From Embleya hyalina (GTDB lineage Bacteria > Actinomycetota > Actinomycetes > Streptomycetales > Streptomycetaceae), in contig NZ_BIFH01000033.1 of assembly GCF_003967355.1 (NCBI RefSeq), forward strand, positions 1 to 64,000: a stretch of DNA of 64,000 bases. Direction: 5' to 3'. Under the pieces are notes generated by a model. That model saw only the letters and a list, made by a program, of their open reading frames with translations, did no database searches and had not been told where the DNA came from. Of this stretch, positions 52,954 to 61,589 are shown one piece after another. The position numbers were made by a program, and so were the translations under genes. Within the stretch, counting starts at the first letter, position 1; every line of letters begins with the position of its first letter.

Positions 52954-55692
52954 GTGGCAGCTACTCGGACCCCCCAGACCTCCGTTCCCGCCGGTTCCCG
53001 GCCGCGACTTCTGCTCCTCGACGGGCACTCGTTGGCGTACCGGGCCTTCTACGCGCTCAAGGAAGCGTCGATGAGTACCGCGACGGGTCAGCCGACCCAG
53101 GCGGTCTACGGGTTCACGTCGATGTTGGTGAACGTGTTGCGCGACGAGGCGCCGACCCATCTGGGCGTGGCGTTCGACGTGTCCCGGCAGTCGTTTCGCA
53201 CCGAGGAGTTTCCCGACTACAAGGCGAACCGCTCGGAGACTCCGGAGGAGTTCAAGGGCCAGGTCGAGCTGATCGTCGAGGAGCTGACGGCGATGGGCGT
53301 GCCGACGATGCGCGTCGCCGGCTTCGAGGCCGACGACGTGATCGCCACGCTGGCCACCCGGGCCGCGGCCGAGGGTTTCGAGGTGCTGATCCTCACCGGC
53401 GACCGCGACGCTTTGCAGCTGGTCACGCCGGATGTGACGGTGCTGTATCCGATGATGGGCGTGAGCAAGCTGCACCGGTTCACGCCGGACGCGGTGGAGG
53501 AGAAGTACGGGCTGACCCCCGCGCAGTATCCGGACTTCGCGGCGCTGCGCGGCGACCCGAGCGACAACCTGCCGGGCATCCCGAAGGTGGGCGAGAAGAC
53601 CGCGGCGAAGTGGATTCGCGAGTTCGGCTCGTTCGCGGAGCTGGTGGCGCGCGCCGACGAGGTCAAGGGTCAGGCCGGGCAGAACCTGCGCGACAACCTG
53701 GACAACGTGCAGCTGAACCGGCGGTTGACGGAGCTCGTGCGCGACGTCGAGCTGGACGTGACGCCGACGGATCTGGAGCGCAAGCCGTTCGACCGGGAGG
53801 CGGTCGAGGTGGTGCTCGACGCGCTGGAGTTCCGCAACGCGGGCTTCCGGGAGCGGCTGTGGGCGGTGGATCCCGGCGCGGTGGTCGCGGTCGCGGAGCC
53901 CGAGCCGGGCTTCGAGATGGACACCACGGTGGTCGCGCCGGGCGCGCTGGCCGAGTGGTTGGCCGAGCATGCCGCGGGTGCGGAGCGCACCGGGCTCGCG
54001 GTGGACGGCTCGTGGGGGCGCGGTACGGGTGAGGTCAAGGGGCTGGCGTTCGCCGCGGCCGACGGCTCGGCGGCGTTCGTGGATCCGCTGACGATGGACG
54101 CGGGCGACGACGCGGCGCTGGCGGCGTGGCTGGCGGATCCGCGGCGGACCAAGGCGGTGCACGACGCGAAGGGGCCGATCCTGGCGCTGGCCGCGCGCGG
54201 GTGGGCGCTGTGGGGGATCACCAGCGATACCGCGCTGGGTGCCTACCTGGTGCTGCCGGGGCAGCGCTCGTTCGCCCTCGAGGGCCTGGTGGAGCGGTTC
54301 CTGGGGCGCGAGTTGCGGGTGGACGCGGGCGGTTCGGGCGACGGGCAGTTGGCGCTCGACATGTCCGACGAGGCCGACGCGGAGCCGGGCGCGGCGCTGA
54401 TGCTGGCCGCGCGGGCGGTGGTGGACCTGGCGGCGGCGCTGGATACCGAGCTGGCCGCCAAGGGCGGGTTGGAGCTGCTGCGCGACATGGAGTTGCCGCT
54501 GCTGCCGGTGCTCGCGCACATGGAGCAGATGGGCATCGCGGCCGACCTGCCCTATCTGGAGCGGCTGCGGGAGCAGTTCGCGGCGGCGGTCAAGCAGGCC
54601 ACCGAGGAGGCGCACGCCGCGGTGGGGCACGAGTTCAACCTGGGCTCGCCCAAGCAGTTGCAGGAGATCCTGTTCACCGAGCTGGGCCTGCCCAAGACGA
54701 AGAAGATCAAGACCGGGTTCACCACCGACGCCGACGCGCTGACCTGGCTGGCGACGCAGACCGACAACGAGTTGCCGGTGATCCTGCTGCGTCACCGGGA
54801 CCAGACCCGGCTGCGTACCACGGTCGAGGGTCTGATCAAGACGGTCGCCGACGACGCGCGCATCCACACCACGTTCAACCAGACCGTGGCGGCCACGGGC
54901 CGGTTGTCCTCGCAGGACCCGAACCTGCAGAACATCCCGATCCGGACCGAGGAGGGGCGGCTGATCCGGCGCGCGTTCGTGGTCGGCGAGGGTTTCGAGG
55001 GGCTGCTCACCGCCGACTACAGCCAGATCGAACTGCGGATCATGGCCCACCTGTCGCAGGACACGGCGCTGATCGAGGCGTTCACGTCGGGCGAGGACCT
55101 GCACTCGACGATGGCCGCGCAGGTCTTCTCGGTGGCGCCGGAGGCGGTGGACCACGGGCTGCGCAGCAAGATCAAGGCGATGTCCTACGGATTGGCGTAC
55201 GGACTCTCCGCGTTCGGCCTGTCCCAGCAGTTGGACATCGAGCCGGCCGAGGCGCGCGGGCTGATGGAGACCTACTTCGAGCGGTTCGGCGGGGTGCGCG
55301 ACTACCTGCACAAGGTGGTCGAGGAGGCCCGGCAGACCGGCTACACGGAGACCGTGTTCGGCCGGCGGCGCTATCTGCCGGATCTGACCAGCGACAACCG
55401 GCAGCGCCGCGAGATGGCCGAGCGCATGGCGCTGAACGCGCCGATCCAGGGTTCGGCGGCGGACATCGTCAAGGTCGCGATGCTCGCGGTGGATCGGGCC
55501 ATGCGGGAGGAGAAGCTGGCCTCGCGGATACTGCTCCAGGTCCACGACGAACTGGTCCTGGAGGTGGCGCCCGGCGAGCGGGAGCGGTTGGAGACGCTGG
55601 TGCGTCGGGAGATGGCCGGCGCGTATCCGCTGCGTGCGCCGCTGGACGTCTCGGTCGGTTTCGGGGCGAACTGGGAGGACGCCGGTCACTGA
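52954..55692 (+). CDS. polA: DNA polymerase I
   Basis: 912-aa repair and Okazaki-fragment polymerase. The 5' nuclease domain (about 17-310) has LLLDGHSLAYRAFYAL, the acidic FEADDVIATLA and LTGDRDALQLV, and GDPSDNLPGIPKVGEKTA. The middle domain is 3'-5' exonuclease-like, but its DxE site reads D351-G-S353 and other metal ligands are absent, so proofreading is likely lost. The polymerase domain has motif A LTADYSQIELR (D688), O-helix KIKAMSYGLAYG with Y745 at the position of E. coli F762, and motif C QVHDELVLEV (HDE 864-866). Confidence 0.95.
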   Translation: MAATRTPQTSVPAGSRPRLLLLDGHSLAYRAFYALKEASMSTATGQPTQAVYGFTSMLVNVLRDEAPTHLGVAFDVSRQSFRTEEFPDYKANRSETPEEFKGQVELIVEELTAMGVPTMRVAGFEADDVIATLATRAAAEGFEVLILTGDRDALQLVTPDVTVLYPMMGVSKLHRFTPDAVEEKYGLTPAQYPDFAALRGDPSDNLPGIPKVGEKTAAKWIREFGSFAELVARADEVKGQAGQNLRDNLDNVQLNRRLTELVRDVELDVTPTDLERKPFDREAVEVVLDALEFRNAGFRERLWAVDPGAVVAVAEPEPGFEMDTTVVAPGALAEWLAEHAAGAERTGLAVDGSWGRGTGEVKGLAFAAADGSAAFVDPLTMDAGDDAALAAWLADPRRTKAVHDAKGPILALAARGWALWGITSDTALGAYLVLPGQRSFALEGLVERFLGRELRVDAGGSGDGQLALDMSDEADAEPGAALMLAARAVVDLAAALDTELAAKGGLELLRDMELPLLPVLAHMEQMGIAADLPYLERLREQFAAAVKQATEEAHAAVGHEFNLGSPKQLQEILFTELGLPKTKKIKTGFTTDADALTWLATQTDNELPVILLRHRDQTRLRTTVEGLIKTVADDARIHTTFNQTVAATGRLSSQDPNLQNIPIRTEEGRLIRRAFVVGEGFEGLLTADYSQIELRIMAHLSQDTALIEAFTSGEDLHSTMAAQVFSVAPEAVDHGLRSKIKAMSYGLAYGLSAFGLSQQLDIEPAEARGLMETYFERFGGVRDYLHKVVEEARQTGYTETVFGRRRYLPDLTSDNRQRREMAERMALNAPIQGSAADIVKVAMLAVDRAMREEKLASRILLQVHDELVLEVAPGERERLETLVRREMAGAYPLRAPLDVSVGFGANWEDAGH

Positions 55693-55812
55693 TCCGGAAC
55701 GAGTGCGCCGTGGGGGTGGAGAGCCGGCCGAAGCCGGCATAGGTTCGCACGGGCACCGGTGGTCGCCGACGACCGGTGCACCGTCGAACTCGCGCACAGA
55801 GGGGGGAGCTTC

Positions 55813-57042
55813 GTGGAAGAGGCCGAATCGGGGCCCGATCCGCGGAAGCCGGGCGAATCGGAGGGGGACGCCGGCGAGGTGTCGGCGGAGCGGATATCCG
55901 CCGCCGCGCCCGCGGCCGAATCCGAGGGCATGCCCGGACCCGAGACGTCGCCGACGTCCGGCGCGCCGGAGGAGCCGGCCAAGCGCAGACGGATCCTGAA
56001 TCCGTGGCTGGGCAGCGCGGCGGCGATCCTGGTCGTGCTGGCGTGCGGCGCGGCGGTGCAGTCCCCGTTCACCATGGTCACCGCGCACCGGGTGCCCACC
56101 TCCGATCTGCCGCGCCTGTCGGACGCGGCGCCGGTCGGCGGCGCCTCGGTCAACGGCGGCGGGCCCGCGCACTTCGAGTTGCCGCCGCCGGTGGTGCCGG
56201 CCGCGCTGCCGGGGGCCGCGACCACCGCGCCGCCGGCGACCACGGCCGCCCCGGGCGCGACGTCCTCGGCCGGGCCGCGGGGCACCACCGCGACCGGGAC
56301 CGGCGGGATACCCCAGACGGTGCTGCTCGCGTATCAGCAGGCGGCGTCGAACCTGGCCCGGATGGATCCCGGCTGCAAGTTGCCGTGGACGCTGCTCGCG
56401 GGCATCGGCCGGGTGGAGTCGGAGCACGCGTACGGCGGGAACGTGACCGTGGACGGCACGTCGGTGACCCCGATCCTGGGTCCGCGCCTGGACGGCGGGC
56501 AGTTCGCCCGGATCACCGACACCGACGGCGGACGCTACGACTTCGACACCGAGTTCGACCGCGCCGTGGGGCCGATGCAGTTCATCCCGTCCACCTGGAA
56601 GGGCTGGGCGATGGACGGCAACCGGGACGGCGTGGCCAACCCGCAGAACATCTTCGACGCGACGCTCACCGCGGGGCGCTACCTGTGCGCGGGCAACCGG
56701 GACCTGTCCACCGGGGCCGGGCTGAACGCGGCCATCCTCAGCTACAACCACTCCGACGAGTACCTGCGCACGGTCACCTCGTGGATGACCTACTACGCGA
56801 CCGGCGCGCGTTCGGTGCCCGACGCGCGGCAGCCGGTCAAGCCGACCACCAAGGCGCCGACCACGAAGCCCCCCGCCACCAAGCCGGCGAACCCGCCGGC
56901 GACGGGCGATCCGTCGAAGAGCGCGACGGCGAGCGCGTCGGGGTCGGTGGCGCCGCCGGTCTCGTCGAGCGCGTCGGGCGCGCCGGAGCAGTCCTCCTCG
57001 GCGGCCGCGTCGGCCGACGCCCCGACGGCGGGCGGCCGGTAG
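55813..57042 (+). CDS. Lytic murein transglycosylase (MltB/SLT_2-like)
   Basis: 409-aa envelope enzyme that cleaves peptidoglycan glycan strands. An acidic cytoplasmic N-terminus leads to one membrane helix (LGSAAAILVVLACGAAVQS) and a Pro/Ala linker. The catalytic domain begins near VLLAYQQAASNLARMDPGCKLPW, with candidate catalytic Glu in GIGRVESEH and the MltB-type AVGPMQFIPSTWKGW and LNAAILSYNHSDEYL. The C-terminal 90 residues are Pro, Thr, Ala and Ser repeats, possibly wall-spanning. GTG 55813 has GGGGGGAG just upstream; a GTG at 55759 lacks a site. Confidence 0.82.
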   Translation: MEEAESGPDPRKPGESEGDAGEVSAERISAAAPAAESEGMPGPETSPTSGAPEEPAKRRRILNPWLGSAAAILVVLACGAAVQSPFTMVTAHRVPTSDLPRLSDAAPVGGASVNGGGPAHFELPPPVVPAALPGAATTAPPATTAAPGATSSAGPRGTTATGTGGIPQTVLLAYQQAASNLARMDPGCKLPWTLLAGIGRVESEHAYGGNVTVDGTSVTPILGPRLDGGQFARITDTDGGRYDFDTEFDRAVGPMQFIPSTWKGWAMDGNRDGVANPQNIFDATLTAGRYLCAGNRDLSTGAGLNAAILSYNHSDEYLRTVTSWMTYYATGARSVPDARQPVKPTTKAPTTKPPATKPANPPATGDPSKSATASASGSVAPPVSSSASGAPEQSSSAAASADAPTAGGR

Positions 57043-57088
57043 CCGGCCCGACCCGAGCGGCACCCGAGCAGAATCCGATCCGCAAAAA

Positions 57089-57106
57089 ACGGGAACCTGT
57101 TCTCGT
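57089..57106. promoter_or_regulatory. Inverted repeat upstream of the small lipoprotein gene
   Basis: ACGGGAAC-CT-GTTCTCGT is an 8-2-8 inverted repeat with one mismatch in an AT-rich patch, 71 bp before the lipoprotein ATG. It may be an operator or overlap a promoter. Confidence 0.35.
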
Positions 57107-57177
57107 TTCTTGCTACCGTGCCCCATCGCCGACCGTCGCGGCGTCGGCCGGGGCAGCAGGAAAGGTGGGACCGCCGA

Positions 57178-57315
57178 ATGCGTTCCTTCGCAGCGGTCGT
57201 GGCCGGGGCCCTCCTCGCGGTCGGGGCCGCGTTCGTGCTGAACGCGTGCGCCGCCGCGGATCCCGGGCCCGTGCACAAGCCGCTCCAGGTCACGAGCCCG
57301 CCCGCGCGTCCCTGA
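57178..57315 (+). CDS. Small predicted lipoprotein
   Basis: 45-aa product: a short positive start (MRSF), a hydrophobic stretch, and lipobox LNAC at residues 21-24. The mature part is only 22 residues, ending in a Pro-rich tail. The ATG has an AAAGGTGGGA tract upstream. It lies 51 bp before the DUF3068 gene. Function unknown; Lgt, encoded in this window, would modify it. Confidence 0.6.
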   Translation: MRSFAAVVAGALLAVGAAFVLNACAAADPGPVHKPLQVTSPPARP

Positions 57316-57366
57316 CCGCGCCGGCGCGAATCCGTACCCGGTTCCATCGTCAAGGGGTCCACCTCG

Positions 57367-58365
57367 ATGCGTCGTAAGTCCGGTCTGATCCTCCTGGTCG
57401 CGGCCGTGTTCTGCGTGGCCCTGGCGCCGCTGTTGCGCGAGTTCGTCCTCCCGAGACTGGTGGCCAAGGCGCTCGCGGGCGAGGACGCCTACCGGGTGGT
57501 GGTCCTGGACGCGACGAACGCCACGCTGCTGGGCGCACCCGAGGGCCCGGGCAAGGCCAAGGTCACCGCGATCCAGACGATCCGGCCCAACGCCAAGGAC
57601 AGCCACGGTTCGACCGTGGTGTGGGACCTGAACCTGGCCGTGGTGGACGGCACCGGCAAGGTGGTCACCCAACTGCCCGAGCGCTACGCGTTCGACGCGG
57701 CCGGCCAGATCCCGAAGAACTGCTGCGGCGAATCCGTCGACGGCGCCCCGGCCGCGCACACCGGCCTCGCCTACAAGTGGCCCTTCTTCACCGGCAAGCG
57801 CGACTACAACTACTACGACTCGCAGGCGCACAGCGCGAACGTGATCGCGTACAAGGGCACCGACCGGCGCGACGGCCTGCGGACGTACCGCTTCGAGCAG
57901 GTCGTGCCGTGGATGAAGATCCCGATGCCCAGGCAACTCCCGGGCGGCCTGGACCCGGTCGCGGTGGAGAAGGAGGGCATGCAGCTCTGGTACACCGCGA
58001 CCCGGAAGATGTGGGTCGAGCCGGTCACCGGCATCCCGGTGTACGTCGAGGAGACCCGCACCGAGGAGTTGCGCACGTCCCCGCCGGCCGACGATCCCAA
58101 CGCCAAGCCGGTGGTCACCAAGCTCTTCGACGGCACCTTCAAGCTCCGCCCGGAGTGGTCGGCCGCGCTCGTCGCGGACGCGAAGGACTGGAGCGGCAAG
58201 CTGCGCCTACTGCACGACACGGCGCCGTTGGCGTTGATCGTGGTGGGCGTCCTGCTCTTCCTGACGGCCGTCGTGCTGCAATACGTGGCGGACCGCAAGA
58301 CGGCCGGGCCGCGCGCGCGCCCAACCCCCGAGCACCAGCCGACGAAGCCACCCGTGACGGCGTAA
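57367..58365 (+). CDS. DUF3068 (PorA-like) membrane protein
   Basis: 332-aa protein with an N-terminal membrane helix (LILLVAAVFCVALAPLLREFV) and a C-terminal one (TAPLALIVVGVLLFLTAVVLQYVA) bracketing a large extracytoplasmic domain. That domain holds KNCCGESVDG, KWPFFTGKRDYNYYDSQ and VTGIPVYVEETR, segments I associate with actinobacterial DUF3068, labelled porin PorA family in some databases. With helices at both ends it is unlikely to be an outer-membrane porin. Role unknown. Confidence 0.78.
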   Translation: MRRKSGLILLVAAVFCVALAPLLREFVLPRLVAKALAGEDAYRVVVLDATNATLLGAPEGPGKAKVTAIQTIRPNAKDSHGSTVVWDLNLAVVDGTGKVVTQLPERYAFDAAGQIPKNCCGESVDGAPAAHTGLAYKWPFFTGKRDYNYYDSQAHSANVIAYKGTDRRDGLRTYRFEQVVPWMKIPMPRQLPGGLDPVAVEKEGMQLWYTATRKMWVEPVTGIPVYVEETRTEELRTSPPADDPNAKPVVTKLFDGTFKLRPEWSAALVADAKDWSGKLRLLHDTAPLALIVVGVLLFLTAVVLQYVADRKTAGPRARPTPEHQPTKPPVTA

Positions 58366-58571
58366 CGCGCACACCCCTCCGGGGATTGGCGCACCCACCC
58401 ACTCCACCCGTTGCGTGAGGTGCGGACCCCGCGGTCCCACGGACCCCCCGACGACCCACCCGCCCCCACAGCCATCCGACGCCCCACCCCCAAGGCGCGT
58501 CAGCGCCCACACCCTTGGCCACCCCCGCGATCGACGCGCGAAGCGCGGAGAGCGGCGGAGCCGCAGAACTT

Positions 58572-58674
58572 GGGTCGGGTGACCCGGAGCGAAGCGGAGG
58601 GACACCCGACCCCGAGCGAGGCACCGCTTTTCTGCGGAGGAGCGAAGCGGGGGAGCAGAAAAGCGGTGCCTCGC
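58572..58674. terminator. Twin hairpins with a shared loop sequence
   Basis: Two adjacent perfect hairpins lie between convergent genes. The first has a 10-bp stem (58572-58581 with 58603-58612) and a 21-nt loop. The second has a 20-bp stem (58616-58635 with 58655-58674) and a 19-nt loop. Both loops contain GGAGCGAAGCGG followed by RGGGA. Further GCGAAGCG copies are at about 58537 and 58682, the latter in a tight GGCGC-GAA-GCGCC hairpin. They may act as a bidirectional terminator. The rest of 58366-58753 holds no gene. Confidence 0.7.
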
Positions 58675-58753
58675 GAGCCGGCGCGAAGCGCCCAACAAGA
58701 AGCAGCGCCCACGCCGCGACCCCGCCCCGCCCCGCCCCCTCCCCCCACCCCCC

Positions 58754-59623
58754 TCACTCCCTCCCACACACGAAAATCGCCGTCCCCGGCAACAACCGCC
58801 CCCGAAGCGGGCTCCAGCCCCCCCACGTCGACTCCAGATCGTCGGGCCACTCCGGTTCGACGATGTCCAGGAGCCGGAAGCCGGCCCCGACCACCTCGCG
58901 CACCCGCTCACCGAGCGTGCGGTGTTGTTCGACGTAGGTCGCCCGGCCGGTGTGGTCCTGCTCGACGTAGGGGGTCGTGTCGAAGTACGAGGCGACCGCG
59001 GTCAGCCCCTCCGGCCCCGGCTCGTCCGGGAACGCCCAGCGGATCGGGTGGGTGATCGAGAAGACCCACCGCCCGCCCGGTCGCAGCACCCGGGACACCT
59101 CGCGCATGATCCCCGCCCCGTCCGGGCTGAACGGCAGCGCGCCGTACGCGGAGAACGCCAGGTCGAAGCTCGCGTCGGCGAACGGCAGCCGGCCCGCGTC
59201 GGCCTGCACCACCGGTACCCGGGTGCCGTGCTCGGCGTCCAGTCGGCGCGAGTGCTGGAGCTGGCGCAGCGACAGGTCGAGCGCGATCGGGAACGCGCCG
59301 CGCGCGAGCAGCCGCCGCGAACACTGCGCCGCGCCCGCGCCCACCTCGAGCACGGTGCGCCCCTCCACCGGGCCGAGCAGCTTCACCCGGTCCTCGTCCA
59401 GTCCCTCCGGGCACCACGTGAAGCGCGCGTCGCCGAGGAAGTCGCCGTGCTCGACCTGGTACTCGTCGGCGTTCGCGTCCCACCACCGGCGGCCCGCGCG
59501 CACACTCTCGACGAGGCCGACCCTGCGGCGCACCGCGTCGTCGTCGCCGTCGTCCGCGTCCTCGGGGTCGGCGTAGCGCGCCACCAGTGACGCGTGGGGG
59601 TCGTGGGACGTGGGCCGGTTCAC
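58754..59623 (-). CDS. SAM-dependent methyltransferase
   Basis: 289-aa class I methyltransferase. The SAM-binding loop is RTVLEVGAGAAQCSRRLL, motif II lies in ALDLSLRQLQHSRRL, and LPFADASFDLAFSAYGALPF and EVSRVLRPGGRWVFSI are the later conserved blocks, as in the UbiE/Methyltransf_11 group. GTG 59623 is chosen because GGGAG lies six nucleotides upstream. Substrate unknown. It is divergent from rpsA. Confidence 0.85.
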   Translation of the reverse strand: MNRPTSHDPHASLVARYADPEDADDGDDDAVRRRVGLVESVRAGRRWWDANADEYQVEHGDFLGDARFTWCPEGLDEDRVKLLGPVEGRTVLEVGAGAAQCSRRLLARGAFPIALDLSLRQLQHSRRLDAEHGTRVPVVQADAGRLPFADASFDLAFSAYGALPFSPDGAGIMREVSRVLRPGGRWVFSITHPIRWAFPDEPGPEGLTAVASYFDTTPYVEQDHTGRATYVEQHRTLGERVREVVGAGFRLLDIVEPEWPDDLESTWGGWSPLRGRLLPGTAIFVCGRE

Positions 59624-59730
59624 TTGGCTCCCGGGTGCGGTGAAGCCGCGGTATCGCTGCGGGCGGGCACGGACGCGCGTAGGGTACTCCCTTCGGGACG
59701 TCCGGGTTGATCGCATGCATCCCGTGCGCG

Positions 59731-59759
59731 TTGACCACACCCGGTCGGCCCCGTATGCT
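59731..59759 (+). promoter_or_regulatory. rpsA promoter
   Basis: TTGACC (59731-59736) and TATGCT (59754-59759) are separated by exactly 17 bp, close to the principal sigma factor consensus. Transcription would start near 59766, giving a leader of about 158 nt before rpsA. The remaining part of 59624-59923 shows no gene. Confidence 0.8.
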
Positions 59760-59923
59760 GCAAGTTGCGCCGCGGGCCTGCGTGAACTCAGACGGAGCAG
59801 GTCGCGCTCACCTTTGTCGATCCCACGCCATCCTCTTGCATGGACTGCGGTCGTCGGGGGCGAAACCGGGTCCACAAGCGTGTTTGAAAACGACTTCTGT
59901 CCGTACCCGGAGCCCTTACCCAC

Positions 59924-61411
59924 ATGACGAGCAGCACCGAGGCCACGCCCAGCACCACCCCGCAGGTGGCGGTCAACGACATCGGCTCCGAGGAAGACTT
60001 CCTCGCAGCGATCGATGAGACGATCAAGTACTTCAACGACGGCGACATCGTGGATGGCGTGATCGTCAAGGTCGACCGGGACGAGGTCCTGCTCGACATC
60101 GGTTACAAGACCGAAGGCGTCATCCCGTCCCGCGAGCTTTCCATCAAGCACGACGTGGACCCCCACGAGGTCGTCACTGTCGGTGACCACATCGAGGCCT
60201 TGGTTCTCCAGAAGGAGGACAAGGAAGGCCGCCTGATCCTCTCGAAGAAGCGGGCGCAGTACGAGCGCGCCTGGGGCACGATCGAGAAGATCAAGGAAGA
60301 GGACGGCATCGTCACCGGTACCGTCATCGAGGTCGTCAAGGGTGGTCTCATCCTGGACATCGGCCTCCGCGGCTTCCTCCCGGCCTCGCTGGTCGAGATG
60401 CGTCGTGTGCGGGACCTCCAGCCGTACGTGGGCAAGGAGCTCGAAGCCAAGATCATCGAGCTGGACAAGAACCGCAACAACGTGGTCCTGTCCCGCCGTG
60501 CCTGGCTCGAGCAGACCCAGTCCGAGGTGCGCCAGACGTTCCTCACGACCCTGCAGAAGGGTCAGGTCCGCACGGGTGTCGTCTCCTCGATCGTCAACTT
60601 CGGTGCGTTCGTGGACCTCGGCGGCGTCGACGGCCTGGTGCACGTCTCCGAGCTGTCCTGGAAGCACATCGACCACCCGTCCGAGGTTGTCGAGGTCGGC
60701 CAGGAAGTCACCGTCGAGGTCCTCGACGTCGACATGGACCGCGAGCGTGTCTCCCTGTCGCTGAAGGCGACCCAGGAAGACCCGTGGCAGCAGTTCGCCC
60801 GGACCCACCAGATCGGCCAGGTCGTTCCCGGCAAGGTCACCAAGCTCGTTCCGTTCGGTGCGTTCGTCCGCGTGGACGAGGGCATCGAGGGCCTGGTGCA
60901 CATCTCCGAGCTGGCCGAGCGCCACGTGGAGATCCCGGAGCAGGTCGTCCAGGTCGGCGACGAGATCTTCGTCAAGGTCATCGACATCGACCTCGAGCGT
61001 CGCCGCATCAGCCTCTCGCTGAAGCAGGCCAACGAGGCGTTCGGCGCGGACCCGGCCACGGCCGAGTTCGACCCGACCCTCTACGGCATGGCCGCGACCT
61101 ACGACGACGCGGGCAACTACATCTACCCGGACGGCTTCGACCCCGAGACCAACGACTGGCTCGAGGGCTTCGACAAGCAGCGCGAGGAGTGGGAGAAGCA
61201 GTACGCCGACGCCCAGGCGCGCTTCGAGTCGCACCAGCAGCAGGTCGTCAAGGCCCGCGAGGCCGAGGCGGAGGCCGTGGCCGGCGAGGCCGCGGGCGCC
61301 TACTCCTCGGGCGGTGACGACGAGGTCGAGGCCGACACCACCGGCGGCGCTCTCGCGTCCGACGAGGCGCTGGCCGCGCTGCGCGAGAAGCTGGCCGGCG
61401 GCCAGAGCTGA
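59924..61411 (+). CDS. rpsA: 30S ribosomal protein S1
   Basis: 495-aa RNA-binding ribosomal protein aiding mRNA recruitment. Four S1 domains are visible, starting near residues 36 (GDIVDGVIVKVDRDEVLLDI), 126 (GIVTGTVIEVVKGGLILDI), 211 (GQVRTGVVSSIVNFGAFVDL) and 296 (GQVVPGKVTKLVPFGAFVRV). This is the shorter actinobacterial form rather than the six-domain E. coli protein. The C-terminal 130 residues are acidic and Ala-rich with a Gln- and Glu-rich coil. GGAG lies about ten nucleotides before the ATG. Confidence 0.96.
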   Translation: MTSSTEATPSTTPQVAVNDIGSEEDFLAAIDETIKYFNDGDIVDGVIVKVDRDEVLLDIGYKTEGVIPSRELSIKHDVDPHEVVTVGDHIEALVLQKEDKEGRLILSKKRAQYERAWGTIEKIKEEDGIVTGTVIEVVKGGLILDIGLRGFLPASLVEMRRVRDLQPYVGKELEAKIIELDKNRNNVVLSRRAWLEQTQSEVRQTFLTTLQKGQVRTGVVSSIVNFGAFVDLGGVDGLVHVSELSWKHIDHPSEVVEVGQEVTVEVLDVDMDRERVSLSLKATQEDPWQQFARTHQIGQVVPGKVTKLVPFGAFVRVDEGIEGLVHISELAERHVEIPEQVVQVGDEIFVKVIDIDLERRRISLSLKQANEAFGADPATAEFDPTLYGMAATYDDAGNYIYPDGFDPETNDWLEGFDKQREEWEKQYADAQARFESHQQQVVKAREAEAEAVAGEAAGAYSSGGDDEVEADTTGGALASDEALAALREKLAGGQS

Positions 61412-61462
61412 GCTCGCGCGGACGACGCCTGAGGTGAACCTCGGGTAGCCGGACGTATCGCG

Positions 61463-61505
61463 AGGCCCCATCTCCCTTCGGGGAGGTGGGGCCTTTCGAT
61501 TTTCC
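61463..61505 (+). terminator. Intrinsic terminator of rpsA
   Basis: A 14-bp stem with one G-U pair (61463-61476 with 61481-61494) closes a stable TTCG tetraloop; TTCGATTTT follows. Confidence 0.88.
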
Positions 61506-61589
61506 GGGCGCGACGGCGTTTTCCGGTGCGGGGGCGCGAACGGCACTAGGGTCGGGATCGGTCACACGGCAGCCGGGGGAGGGTGCGGC

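Noticed and set aside
52846-57936. 1696-aa minus-strand frame opposite polA and the transglycosylase
   Set aside because: Antisense shadow over two genes with clear family motifs; no domain is visible in it.
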